A stretch of 64,000 nucleotides of DNA. Source: Akkermansiaceae bacterium. Lineage in GTDB: Bacteria; Verrucomicrobiota; Verrucomicrobiia; Verrucomicrobiales; Akkermansiaceae. Each line of letters opens with the position of its first letter. Position 1 is the stretch's first letter. The DNA is taken from assembly GCA_024233135.1 (NCBI GenBank), contig JACKPZ010000021.1, positions 7,860 through 71,859 on the forward strand, read 5' to 3'. Below the pieces are notes generated by a model. The model was given only the letters and a program-made list of their open reading frames with translations, made no database searches and was not told the DNA's origin. A program made the position numbers and the translations under genes. Below, piece by piece: positions 1 to 7,967 of the stretch.

Positions 1-108
1 AGATCAGGGACAAAAGATTCGCGGCGCATACGGCGGCGGATCCCATGTTCTTCCAGCGGAGACAGGGGCCAATCGAACCGCGGGACGATAAAAAACGCCA
101 AACATGGC

Positions 109-136
109 TTGATTCCCCGGATTTCGGGACTACAAC
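109..136 (+). promoter_or_regulatory. Candidate hisG promoter
   Basis: TTGATT at 109-114 and TACAAC at 131-136 are separated by 16 bases and end 11 bases before the chosen ATG. The -10 matches TATAAT at four of six positions. The predicted transcript would have a leader of only a few bases. This is inferred from spacing and match only. Confidence 0.4.
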
Positions 137-147
137 GCCCGCCCCTC

Positions 148-1032
148 ATGTCCGATCCGTCTCGAACGCTCAAAATCGCGATTCCGAAAGGCAGCCTGGA
201 GAGCCCGACCGTGGAACTCCTTTCGAAGGCTGGCTATGAGGTCTATGTTTCGTCCCGTGGTCTGCGCCCGGGCTCGAACGACCCGGAGCTCGATCTCTAT
301 CTGATCCGCGCGCAGGAAATCGGCCGCTATCTCGGCCAGGGTTTCATCGACTGCGGGATCACCGGACATGACTGGGCGTACGAAAACGGTGCGGATCTCG
401 TGGACCTCGCCGAACTGCCCTATTCACGGGCCAGCACCCGGCCGACGAAGTGGGTGCTCGTCGTCCCGGAGGATTCCCCGATCCGTACCGCGGAAGATCT
501 CGAGGGAAAACGAATCGCCACGGAAGGCGTCGGCATCACCCAGCGCTGGCTCAAGGAGCGGGGAATCAATGCCGAGGTCGAATTCTCGTGGGGGGCCACC
601 GAAGTGAAGGTGCCCGATCTTGTGGACGCCATCGTCGATGTCACCGAGACCGGATCGTCGATCAAGGCCAACCGTCTTCGCATCGTTGACACGCTGCTGA
701 CCTCCTATCCTCACTTCTACGCCAATCCCGACGCTCTCAAGGACCCTTGGAAGAAGGAGAAAATGGAGCGGATCGCCCTGCTTCTCAAGGCAGCCTTGGG
801 CGCCCGTGGCAAGGTCGGGCTGAAGATGAATCTTCCCGCCGGCGAACTTCCGCATCTTCTCGAAATCCTGCCGTCCCTGCGCCGCCCCACGGTTTCCCAC
901 CTGTCGGAATCGGACTGGGTGGCCGTCGAGACTGTGATTGACGAAACCGTAGTCCGCGACATCATTCCCGAGCTCAAGCGCCTCGGGGCCGAGGGGATCA
1001 TCGAGTATCCGCTCAACAAAATCGTCCCTTGA
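148..1032 (+). CDS. hisG: ATP phosphoribosyltransferase (long form)
   Basis: Catalyses the first step of histidine biosynthesis, joining ATP and PRPP to give phosphoribosyl-ATP in the cytoplasm. The 294-residue product begins with the family's KIAIPKG strand (residues 8-14) and carries the PRPP-binding stretch VDVTETGSS near residue 165. The extra 75 residues after about position 220 match the C-terminal ACT-like regulatory domain of the long form, so it should be feedback-inhibited by histidine and not need HisZ. The ATG at 148 is preferred over a TTG at 109, because the added residues do not resemble the family and the TTG fits a -35 element. No other his genes are in the window, so hisG is isolated here. 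Confidence 0.96.
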   Translation: MSDPSRTLKIAIPKGSLESPTVELLSKAGYEVYVSSRGLRPGSNDPELDLYLIRAQEIGRYLGQGFIDCGITGHDWAYENGADLVDLAELPYSRASTRPTKWVLVVPEDSPIRTAEDLEGKRIATEGVGITQRWLKERGINAEVEFSWGATEVKVPDLVDAIVDVTETGSSIKANRLRIVDTLLTSYPHFYANPDALKDPWKKEKMERIALLLKAALGARGKVGLKMNLPAGELPHLLEILPSLRRPTVSHLSESDWVAVETVIDETVVRDIIPELKRLGAEGIIEYPLNKIVP

Positions 1033-1093
1033 CCTCCCCCACGGAGAATCCGCCTGAACTTTTCACAACGCAACAACCCCGAACGCAAACGCC

Positions 1094-1198
1094 ATGGGCT
1101 CCATCAAGAAACGCCGCAAAACCAAGATCAACAAGCACAAGCGCAAGAAGCGCATGAAGCAGAACCGCCACAAGAAGCGCCTGCGCTACAAGTCCTGA
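1094..1198 (+). CDS. 34-residue very basic protein, bS22/mS38 (AURKAIP1/COX24 C-domain) type
   Basis: This short gene encodes 34 residues, of which more than half are Lys or Arg, starting MGSIKKRRKTKINKHKRKKR and ending RLRYKS. The layout (GS-KKRRK, KHKRKKR, then an RHKK repeat) matches the small AURKAIP1/COX24 C-terminal domain family, which in some bacteria is a 30S ribosomal protein (bS22) and in mitochondria mS38. It is therefore probably a small-subunit ribosomal protein. It follows hisG by 61 bases and is followed at once by a strong hairpin terminator, which supports it being a real expressed gene. The family is recognised by pattern only; ribosome association is inferred. Confidence 0.8.
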   Translation: MGSIKKRRKTKINKHKRKKRMKQNRHKKRLRYKS

Positions 1199-1221
1199 TC
1201 CTCAGGACCGGTTGAATTCTC

Positions 1222-1262
1222 CGCCAGAGGGTCGATTGTCGGTCCTCTGGCGTTTTCGTTTT
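1222..1262 (+). terminator. Rho-independent terminator after the 34-residue gene
   Basis: A perfect 9-bp stem, CGCCAGAGG (1222-1230) with CCTCTGGCG (1244-1252), encloses a 13-base loop and is followed by TTTTCGTTTT. It would end the transcript of hisG and the small basic gene just before the RluA-family gene. Confidence 0.85.
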
Positions 1263-1269
1263 CCGATCC

Positions 1270-2073
1270 ATGGCCGAGGGGCTCCAAGTGGTTACGGATT
1301 TCGCGGTCGTCGACGAGACCGACGACTGGCTGGTCGTCGACAAGCCGGCACCTTTGATCGTCCACCCGGCGAATCGCCAACCGGAGCCGACTTTGCTCGG
1401 TGGAGTCGAACGTCTTCTGGCCTTCGAAATCGAAAACGGCGCCCGGCCCGCGGTGGTCAACCGCCTCGACCGGGATACGAGTGGCCTGGTCGTCATTGCG
1501 AAGCACACCCGCGCCGCCCGCGAACTCGGCATCGCATTCGAGCGCCGGATGGTGGCGAAGGAATACACCGCGATCGTCTGCGGTTGGCCGGAGACCGATC
1601 AATGGCAATGCGACGCTCCGATCCTGCGGGCAGGGGAGCTGGGGACTTCGCGGATCTGGGTTCGGCAGATGGTTCACCCCACGGGAAGGCACTGTAGGAC
1701 CCGTTTCGAAGTGATCCGTCGTTTCGAGCGCGGCGAATGTCGATTCTCCGTCGTTCGTTGCCATCCGGAGACCGGCCGCATGCACCAGATCCGTGTTCAT
1801 TTGGCTCATGCCGGGCATCCGATCGTCGGTGACAAGATCTACAGTGGCGATGGTTCTTCCTATCTGGAATGGATGGAAACCGGCTGGACGGAGCGGCTTG
1901 CGGAACACCTGTTGCTGAGGCGGCACGCCCTTCATGCGGACCGGCTTGAAATCGACTTCGGCGAAAGAAGGGTGCAGTGGTCGATCGGTCTGCCGCCCGA
2001 ACTGTCGGCATTCGTCGATGGGGCCGGAACGGCGGATCTGCCCGCGGTTGTCATCTGGCGGCGCAATGGCTAG
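1270..2073 (+). CDS. RluA-family RNA pseudouridine synthase
   Basis: Isomerises uridine to pseudouridine in rRNA or tRNA. The 267-residue protein shows the RluA catalytic motif NRLDRDTSGLVV, whose second Asp is the nucleophile, near residue 63, and the later GRMHQIRVHL motif near residue 170. It starts directly with the catalytic domain (DWLVVDKPA) and has no N-terminal S4 RNA-binding domain, which is like the RluA/TruC subgroup more than RluD. The target site cannot be told from sequence. The ATG at 1270 sits right after the upstream terminator, so it is a new transcription unit. The NIF3 gene follows after eight bases. Confidence 0.93.
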   Translation: MAEGLQVVTDFAVVDETDDWLVVDKPAPLIVHPANRQPEPTLLGGVERLLAFEIENGARPAVVNRLDRDTSGLVVIAKHTRAARELGIAFERRMVAKEYTAIVCGWPETDQWQCDAPILRAGELGTSRIWVRQMVHPTGRHCRTRFEVIRRFERGECRFSVVRCHPETGRMHQIRVHLAHAGHPIVGDKIYSGDGSSYLEWMETGWTERLAEHLLLRRHALHADRLEIDFGERRVQWSIGLPPELSAFVDGAGTADLPAVVIWRRNG

Positions 2074-2076
2074 CCT
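2048..2076 (+). promoter_or_regulatory. Candidate promoter for the NIF3 gene
   Basis: TTGTCA (2048-2053), a 17-base spacer and TAGCCT (2071-2076) lie just before the ATG at 2082. The -10 overlaps the stop codon of the preceding gene. It has the same form as several other upstream regions in the window. A chance match inside coding sequence cannot be excluded. Confidence 0.4.
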
Positions 2077-2081
2077 CCCGC

Positions 2082-2837
2082 ATGGCAATTCTCAGTGAAA
2101 TCGTCGGTTTTCTGGATCAGGAACTGGGCACCGACTCCATTCCTGACTACTCCGGGGCCATGAATGGGCTCCAGCTCGAAAATTTGGGCGAGGTGGAGCG
2201 TGTGGTCGCCGCCGTGGACGCGTCGCTGCCCGTCATGGAGGCCGTAGCATCACAAGGACCGGCCCTTCTGCTGGTCCATCATGGTCTTTTTTGGCAAGGC
2301 GTGCAGAAAATGACCGGCCCGGTCTACCGCAAGTGGAAATCCGCAATCCATGCGGATCTGGCGGTCTATTCGAGTCATATTCCATTGGACGTTCATCCGC
2401 TCTGGGGCAACAACGCTGGTCTGGCGGAGCTCGTCGGGCTTCACAATCCCATGCCGTTTTTTGACTTCAAAGGAATCCAGCTCGGTCTGCGAGGAACTTG
2501 GTCGGGGACTCGCGACGACCTCGTTTCCGTGCTCAGAGACCGACTCGAGACCGAAGTTCACCATTGTCCGGCTGGTCCGGAGCGGATCGGGCCGGTTGGG
2601 ATCATCACCGGCGGTGCGGGTTCGGAGGTCTCACGAGTGGCTGCCGAAGGAATCACCACCTTCATCACCGGAGAGGGGCCCCACTGGTCTTACCCGCTGG
2701 CAGAGGAACTCGGGGTCAATCTGATCTACGCGGGGCACTACGCGACCGAAACTTTTGGAGTGAAACGACTCGCCGCAGAGATCGGCCGCAGGTTCGACAT
2801 CGAATGGTCGTTTTTCGACCATCCGACCGGGCTCTGA
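2082..2837 (+). CDS. NIF3/YbgI-like dinuclear metal-binding protein
   Basis: The 251-residue product belongs to the NIF3 family (Nif3-like dinuclear metal center hexameric protein, YbgI in E. coli). Metal-ligand signatures are visible: VHHGLFW near residue 64, SHIPLDVH near residue 98, and the C-terminal GHYATE with its His and Glu. Some members are reported to be GTP cyclohydrolase-like or to act on cyclic nucleotide-like compounds, but no firm role can be given. The length is that of the compact form without the inserted PII-like domain. It runs convergently towards tRNA-Gly(CCC), 24 bases away. Confidence 0.92.
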   Translation: MAILSEIVGFLDQELGTDSIPDYSGAMNGLQLENLGEVERVVAAVDASLPVMEAVASQGPALLLVHHGLFWQGVQKMTGPVYRKWKSAIHADLAVYSSHIPLDVHPLWGNNAGLAELVGLHNPMPFFDFKGIQLGLRGTWSGTRDDLVSVLRDRLETEVHHCPAGPERIGPVGIITGGAGSEVSRVAAEGITTFITGEGPHWSYPLAEELGVNLIYAGHYATETFGVKRLAAEIGRRFDIEWSFFDHPTGL

Positions 2838-2861
2838 CGATGTCACCTCACGATTGGATGT

Positions 2862-2935
2862 GGTGCGGGTGATGAGAATCGAACTCACGCCTCAAGCTTG
2901 GGAAGCTCATGTTCTACCATTGAACTACACCCGCC
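2862..2935 (-). tRNA. tRNA-Gly (CCC anticodon)
   Basis: Read on the minus strand, the 7-bp acceptor stem GCGGGTG/CACCCGC, the D-arm GTTC...GAAC, the anticodon loop TTCCCAA and the T-arm with GTTCGATTC fold into a standard cloverleaf. Loop positions 34-36 are CCC, giving glycine for GGG codons. The 3' CCA is encoded (2862-2864). It is divergent from the tRNA-Gly(TCC) gene 141 bases away. Confidence 0.97.
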
Positions 2936-3034
2936 TCCGAGCCGCCTTTGCGTCCTCGATTTTCGTAGGAATGACAAGCGGAAACACGATCCTCAAGAAA
3001 TCTGAAATAAATTTCGAAAACGCCGAGAAAAGTC

Positions 3035-3063
3035 TTGCTAGAGCATCGGGTTGGTGGTTTCAT
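3035..3063 (+). promoter_or_regulatory. Candidate promoter of tRNA-Gly(TCC)
   Basis: TTGCTA (3035-3040), 17 bases, then TTTCAT (3058-3063) would start transcription about seven bases before the tRNA at 3077. Each hexamer matches its consensus at four of six positions. The same 141-base spacer must also hold the opposing promoter for tRNA-Gly(CCC), which I could not place with confidence. Confidence 0.4.
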
Positions 3064-3076
3064 CCTTCCTGACAGC

Positions 3077-3150
3077 GCGGGCATAGCTTAATGGTAAAGC
3101 CCTAGCCTTCCAAGCTAGCCACGCGGGTTCGATTCCCGCTGCCCGCTCCA
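3077..3150 (+). tRNA. tRNA-Gly (TCC anticodon)
   Basis: Acceptor stem GCGGGCA/TGCCCGC, D-arm, anticodon stem CTAGC/GCTAG around the loop CTTCCAA, and T-arm CGGGTTCGATTCCCG make a complete cloverleaf. Positions 34-36 are TCC, reading GGA and GGG codons. The CCA tail is encoded at 3148-3150. A T-rich run follows, and the next gene starts 36 bases on. Confidence 0.98.
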
Positions 3151-3186
3151 TTGTTTTTACCTACCAAACGCACTCCCCACATTCTC

Positions 3187-3735
3187 ATGAAACAAACGAT
3201 TCTGTTCGGAGCCATCGCCTCCCTGATGGCAATGGGTATGGTGTCCGCAGAAGTGGATTGCCTCAAACTGGCTCTCACCGTGAAACAGTCGGTGTCCAAC
3301 GAGCAGTCCAAGGTGCTTGAGATCGTATCCAAGGAAGTCTCCGCCTCGCCGAAATGCGCCTGCGAAATCGTGAAGGCCGCGATCGAAGGAAGTCAGGCCG
3401 AGCCGAAAACGGTTGCCGCGATTGTTGAGGCTGCTGCGAACGCCGCTCCGGATCAAATGCGCTTGGTGGCCCAGTGCGCGGTTGCGGTCGCTCCCGATGC
3501 CCTCGCCGAGGTTCAGGCCGTGATGGCGAAACTTGATCCGAACCGGGGCGAGTCCGTCGAAAGCTCGAAGAGTGGCAAGGAGCCGGCAGGCGAAGTCGCC
3601 GCGATGCCGAATCCGCTCGATTTCCCAGGTCAGGGCCCGATTGGTCCGATGCCCGGCGGTCCTGGTGGTGAGCCGATGTTCCCAACCCTTCCTCCGGTGA
3701 TCATCAATCCGCCCGACGTTTCCGAGACGGACTGA
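3187..3735 (+). CDS. Secreted protein of unknown function with Pro/Gly-rich tail
   Basis: The 182-residue product starts with a typical Sec signal peptide (MKQTILFGAIASLMAMGMVSA, cleavage after residue 21). The mature part is an alanine-rich, helical domain (residues 25-120) with three cysteines (one near the N-terminus and a CAC pair), then a low-complexity tail rich in Pro and Gly that ends in acidic residues. I do not recognise a family. It lies just after tRNA-Gly and 60 bases before the outer-membrane barrel gene in the same direction, so it may belong to the envelope polysaccharide block that follows. The role is unknown. Confidence 0.75.
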   Translation: MKQTILFGAIASLMAMGMVSAEVDCLKLALTVKQSVSNEQSKVLEIVSKEVSASPKCACEIVKAAIEGSQAEPKTVAAIVEAAANAAPDQMRLVAQCAVAVAPDALAEVQAVMAKLDPNRGESVESSKSGKEPAGEVAAMPNPLDFPGQGPIGPMPGGPGGEPMFPTLPPVIINPPDVSETD

Positions 3736-3795
3736 TTCCGGTTTCGAGTTCTCCCCGCACATTCACCCAAATTGCACAAACGCAACCCTCGTCAC

Positions 3796-5040
3796 ATGAA
3801 ACTCAAACTGCCGTTCTGGCTCCTTGGTCTCGTCGCCGCAGGTCCTCTGACCGCCCAATCCCTCTACGATGTGGGAACGGAAGCTCAAGAATCCATGCCT
3901 CTGAAGTGGGTGGTGGGTGCGAACATGGTTTACGACGATAACGTTTCGCCGGGTTTCGGTCCGAAGGAGGATTCTCTCGGTTTCAATCCGTATGTCGGCG
4001 CGACCTTTGTGTCGATCACCCCGCAGACCACATGGGACGTCTACGCCCGTGTCGGTTGCATCTACTACTTCGACGAACCGCCCGTTGGTGACGATTTCAG
4101 CAGCCAGTCCCGTGCCGGCGTGAATTTTGTCCATCGCTTCAGCGAGCGTCTTCGCTTTTCGTCCCGGAACTTCATCGCCTACGAGTTGGAGCCGGACTAT
4201 TCATATGGCTACGCCTCGTCTCGCGTTGTGGGTGAGTATTTCTACTGGAGTTCCGACAATTCGCTTGGCTATCGCTGGACGGAGCGTTTCGCGACCTACA
4301 CCGGTGTTCGAATCGGTGGTTATGATTACGCAGATGTCGCCAACAACGACCGGATCTGGATCGAGCCGTACGTGCAGGGGCGCTACCAGCTGACCCCGCA
4401 GACCGTTCTTACCGCGGACTACCGCTACCGCTACACCGAGGGTGACGGCGTTTCGTCCGACTACAGCGACCACTACCTTCTTGGTGGTGTGGAACATCGC
4501 TTCAGTCCAAACACGGTGGGCATCGTCCGTGCGGGTGCACAGTTCCACGATGTGGATGGTGGCGATAATTCGACCAGCCCCTACGTCGAGTTCGCGCTCA
4601 CGTCTCAGGTGAACAGTCAGTTCCGGGTGCGTTCCTACGCCCGTTACGGTATTGAGAACTATGATACCGTGCAATTCGTTGCCGGAACGATCGTTCCTGG
4701 TGCGGGTTCGGCCGGATTGGTGGAATTTGATGATCGCCAGACACTTCGCTTCGGCGTTTCCGGCGAATATGCGTTCTCGCCGATGTTCTCAATGTTCAGT
4801 GGTATTGACTACATTCCGACCACATACGGGTCGCCGCGCTCCGTCAGCACTCCGCCGTTTGTTGGAGGGATTGGCGAGTTCGACGAGGACATCTTCAACG
4901 CCTACATTGGATTCTCGGTGAAATTCACCGATTACCTGTATGGCAACGCTTCGTACAACTACACCAATTCCAGCTCGGATCTCGCCGGTCGTGACTACGA
5001 CCGCAACCGTTTCAGTGTCGGCGTGAGCGCCGAGTTCTGA
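3796..5040 (+). CDS. Outer-membrane beta-barrel protein (BBP2-like)
   Basis: The 414-residue protein has a signal peptide ending near AQS (residue 24), then regular alternating strands rich in Tyr, Phe, Arg and Asp, and ends in the aromatic residue of an outer-membrane barrel (FSVGVSAEF). Repeats such as TADYRYRYTEG and GNASYNYTNSSS are typical turns of long-loop barrels. It resembles the putative beta-barrel porin 2 proteins that sit beside exopolysaccharide export genes in Verrucomicrobiota, and the next genes encode such a system. A role as an outer-membrane channel for a polysaccharide is inferred from this context. A strong terminator follows, so it is transcribed apart from the kinase gene. 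Confidence 0.8.
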   Translation: MKLKLPFWLLGLVAAGPLTAQSLYDVGTEAQESMPLKWVVGANMVYDDNVSPGFGPKEDSLGFNPYVGATFVSITPQTTWDVYARVGCIYYFDEPPVGDDFSSQSRAGVNFVHRFSERLRFSSRNFIAYELEPDYSYGYASSRVVGEYFYWSSDNSLGYRWTERFATYTGVRIGGYDYADVANNDRIWIEPYVQGRYQLTPQTVLTADYRYRYTEGDGVSSDYSDHYLLGGVEHRFSPNTVGIVRAGAQFHDVDGGDNSTSPYVEFALTSQVNSQFRVRSYARYGIENYDTVQFVAGTIVPGAGSAGLVEFDDRQTLRFGVSGEYAFSPMFSMFSGIDYIPTTYGSPRSVSTPPFVGGIGEFDEDIFNAYIGFSVKFTDYLYGNASYNYTNSSSDLAGRDYDRNRFSVGVSAEF

Positions 5041-5093
5041 TCGTTACCAGTCGATTTGGGAACTTGCTGAAAACCTAGTTATTTCGAGACCTC

Positions 5094-5132
5094 AAGCTCC
5101 CGCAATGTCTTCATTGCGGGAGCTTTTATTTC
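5094..5132 (+). terminator. Rho-independent terminator after the barrel gene
   Basis: A perfect 14-bp stem (5094-5107 with 5112-5125) with the four-base loop TCTT is followed by TTATTT. It is the strongest hairpin seen in the window and separates the barrel gene from the kinase gene. Confidence 0.93.
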
Positions 5133-5170
5133 GACTGGTATTCCCTTGAAACTGTGAAAAATTAGCCGCC

Positions 5171-7339
5171 GTGAACCTCTCCGCCCCTCAACAAAACGAA
5201 GCCGCGCTGCATGCGGTCGATTACTGGCAGGTCATCAAAAACCGCTATGGAATCATTCTGCTGACGCTGCTTCTGGTCTTCATGACCGCCGCCGTCATTA
5301 CCTACGTCATGCCGCGGAAGTTCGAGAGCAAGGCTGTCATCGAGGTGAAGCCGAGGGTTCCCGGAATGTCACCGCTCGGGCCCGGAATGACCGACACGTC
5401 CGGCTATCGCCAGATGACTCCTCAATTCTTCGCGACCGAGTTCGAGAAAATCAAGAGCCGCAACGCGCTGGAGAAGGTTGTCGACAATTTGGAGCTTCTC
5501 AACCGCTGGGGAGTGCAGAAAGAGGATGCCATTTCGATCCTCAAAGGAATCGTTGATACCCAGAACCTGCGGGGAACGGACCTGATTGAAATCCGCGTCC
5601 GTCACACCGACAAGGAAGACGCCAAGAATATCGCCGAAGAGGTTGCGCTCGCTTACAAGGACTACCGCGAGGAGTTGGAGCGGCGAGATGCGGAGCGAGC
5701 GCTCCACGAGTTGAACAAGGCGGTTCGAGATCAGGAAGACAAGGTTGAGGACCGCCGAAAGGTGCTCACCACAATCGCTAGGACGAAGAGAATCATCTAC
5801 AAGGGCACGGACTCCTATTACGGAACTACGGGTGTGGATGAGGATCAGGGCGCGCGGGATTCGCTGCATACCTTCTATCAACTCGAGCAGGAGAAGATGC
5901 AGCTTGAGAGCCAGATCAACAGCCTCCTGAAATACGATGCCGACCAGTTGATGGTCTACGCTTCAGGGTTGGATCTTCCGGACAACATCATTCGGAATCT
6001 TTTTCCTCAATATCTGGAGGCAAAGCGCCGGCTGGAGAGCCTGAAGATCGAAGGGCTCGGCGATCGGCACCCGACGGTTCTTTCCGCCACGGATCAGATC
6101 GAGAACATGAAGCGTCAGCTTGACGAGGGCGTCGTCAACCTGCGGGCCACGCTGCAGGCCCAGCTCGACCTGGCGAACGAACGCCTCAAGAGTGTCGAGG
6201 CCAAGAAGAACGAGGATATCGAAGAAGCGATCAAGCGCGGTCTGGACGCCCAGGACTATGTGGATGCGAAACGCGACTTTGAAACCGACCAGGAACTCCT
6301 CCAGAACCTGAAGCTGAAGCTGATTGGTGAAACGGTTTCGAGCAACATGCCACGTGAAACCGTGGAGATCCACGAAGAACCGGTGATTGCCGGAGGTCCG
6401 GTGAGTCCGAACGTCACCCTGAATTTGGTTCTCGGCGCCGTCGTTGGTCTCATCTTTGGAGTCGGCATCGCCTTCTTCCTGGAATATCTCGACACCTCGG
6501 TGAAGACCCTTGAGGACGTCGAGCGCTACCTTCAGGTTCCGGTGCTTGCCGTCATTCCGAAGGAAGTGGGCGTGCTTCACAAGCAAAGTGGCATGAGCCC
6601 GGATGCCGAGGCCTACCGAATCCTCCGGACGAATATCGAATTCAACCGCAAGAACCCCGAAGACAATGCGATCACGGTGGTTTCCGGCGGTGCGGGTGAG
6701 GGCAAGTCCACCACGCTGGTGAACCTCGCCTACATCTGTGCGCAGGGTGGATACACCACTTTGATGATCGACGCCGACCTTCGCCGTCCCCGTCTTCACA
6801 CCTTCTTTGACATCAACAATTCGGTCGGACTCACCAATTACCTAACCACCGACCTGATGCTTGAGGATGTGATCCTCCAAACCCCGGTGGATAACCTGTA
6901 TTTCATGCCTTCGGGCATTCTTCCCGCCGACGCGGCAGGTATTCTCAACTCGCGGCGGATGTCCGAATTGATTCAGGATGTGAAGCAGCGCTTCGACCTC
7001 GTGCTGGTTGACAGCCCGCCGATTCTCGGTGTGAGCGACGCCTCGGTGCTCGCCAGTGAGGTGGACCTCACGATGCTCGTCATCCAGCACCGCAAGCTTC
7101 CTCGGAACATGCTTCTGCGCGTGAAGCAAGCGGTCGAAAACGTCGGCGGGAATGTGATCGGCGTGGTGCTCAACAACGTGGATGTCCGAAGCGACAGCCA
7201 GTATCAATACTATACGAGCTACTACACCTACTACGCTCCCGCCGAGTCCCAAGGTGGTTCAGGACCCGTTCCTGCGCCGACTCCCCAACAGGCGGCTCAG
7301 ACCACCGCTTCACGCGGCAACGATTCCGATCTCTATTAG
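5171..7339 (+). CDS. Polysaccharide co-polymerase fused to a BY-type tyrosine kinase (Wzc-like)
   Basis: The 722-residue inner-membrane protein controls polymerisation and export of an extracellular polysaccharide. A Wzz domain lies between transmembrane helices at about residues 24-48 and 414-440, with a long periplasmic coiled coil between them. The cytoplasmic kinase has Walker A GGAGEGKST (near 505), Walker A' LMIDADLRRP (near 530) and Walker B LVLVDSPP (near 610). A tyrosine cluster, YQYYTSYYTYY, at about 677-689 is the expected site of autophosphorylation between subunits. The start is a GTG at 5171. The Wza-like gene follows 20 bases later. No matching phosphatase, flippase or glycosyltransferase is in the window. 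Confidence 0.95.
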   Translation: MNLSAPQQNEAALHAVDYWQVIKNRYGIILLTLLLVFMTAAVITYVMPRKFESKAVIEVKPRVPGMSPLGPGMTDTSGYRQMTPQFFATEFEKIKSRNALEKVVDNLELLNRWGVQKEDAISILKGIVDTQNLRGTDLIEIRVRHTDKEDAKNIAEEVALAYKDYREELERRDAERALHELNKAVRDQEDKVEDRRKVLTTIARTKRIIYKGTDSYYGTTGVDEDQGARDSLHTFYQLEQEKMQLESQINSLLKYDADQLMVYASGLDLPDNIIRNLFPQYLEAKRRLESLKIEGLGDRHPTVLSATDQIENMKRQLDEGVVNLRATLQAQLDLANERLKSVEAKKNEDIEEAIKRGLDAQDYVDAKRDFETDQELLQNLKLKLIGETVSSNMPRETVEIHEEPVIAGGPVSPNVTLNLVLGAVVGLIFGVGIAFFLEYLDTSVKTLEDVERYLQVPVLAVIPKEVGVLHKQSGMSPDAEAYRILRTNIEFNRKNPEDNAITVVSGGAGEGKSTTLVNLAYICAQGGYTTLMIDADLRRPRLHTFFDINNSVGLTNYLTTDLMLEDVILQTPVDNLYFMPSGILPADAAGILNSRRMSELIQDVKQRFDLVLVDSPPILGVSDASVLASEVDLTMLVIQHRKLPRNMLLRVKQAVENVGGNVIGVVLNNVDVRSDSQYQYYTSYYTYYAPAESQGGSGPVPAPTPQQAAQTTASRGNDSDLY

Positions 7340-7359
7340 AATTCCAAACCCCTGTCGAA

Positions 7360-7923
7360 ATGAACCTTCGAAGCCTTCTTCTTTGTCTCCTCGCCGTTTG
7401 TGGTTTTGCCACGCCGGTGCTCTCCCAGATCCAACCTGGCCGGGCCATCCAGATCTCGATCTCGGGTGTGCCGCCGGAAGAAACCCAAAGAATCAACCAG
7501 ATCTATCCAGTCTCGGAATCCGGCATGGTCAACATGCCGTTCATTGGCAAGGTCAATGCCGCCGGCCTCAGAGCCGAGCAATTGGCCTCCAGTTTGGAGA
7601 GTCGCTACAAATCCGCCGGAATCTACCGCAATCCGACCTTCCAGGTGATCGATTCGAGCCAAAAGACGATCGAGGAGCAGGTGATTGTCGTCGGCGGCCA
7701 GGTTCAGAGGCCCGGGCCGGTTCCCTACACCCGGACACTGACGCTTTATCAAGCGATTCAAGCCGGTGGAGGGGCGACGCCCTTTGGCAGCATGAAGCGC
7801 GTCAAGCTCTTCCGCGGCGGCAAGCAAAAACAGTATGACCTGACGAAGTCGCAGTTCATGCACATTCCGCTCGAGCCGAACGATACCATCGAAGTTCCGC
7901 AGAAAACCGTGCTCGGAAACTGA
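7360..7923 (+). CDS. Wza-like polysaccharide export protein (Poly_export plus one SLBB)
   Basis: The 187-residue protein has a signal peptide (residues 1-22), a Poly_export domain starting with IQPGRAIQISISG, and one SLBB domain at about 100-170 (VVGGQVQRPGPVPYTRTLTLYQAIQAGGG). It lacks the lipobox and the C-terminal amphipathic helix of full Wza, so it probably forms only a periplasmic ring and needs another outer-membrane partner; the barrel at 3796-5040 is a candidate. It is transcribed with the kinase. A related, diverged copy lies at 45067-45693. The pairing with the barrel is inference. Confidence 0.9.
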   Translation: MNLRSLLLCLLAVCGFATPVLSQIQPGRAIQISISGVPPEETQRINQIYPVSESGMVNMPFIGKVNAAGLRAEQLASSLESRYKSAGIYRNPTFQVIDSSQKTIEEQVIVVGGQVQRPGPVPYTRTLTLYQAIQAGGGATPFGSMKRVKLFRGGKQKQYDLTKSQFMHIPLEPNDTIEVPQKTVLGN

Positions 7924-7967
7924 TGTGACGTTGGGTCGGTTGGGGACGAACCCGATCCGATGCGTTC

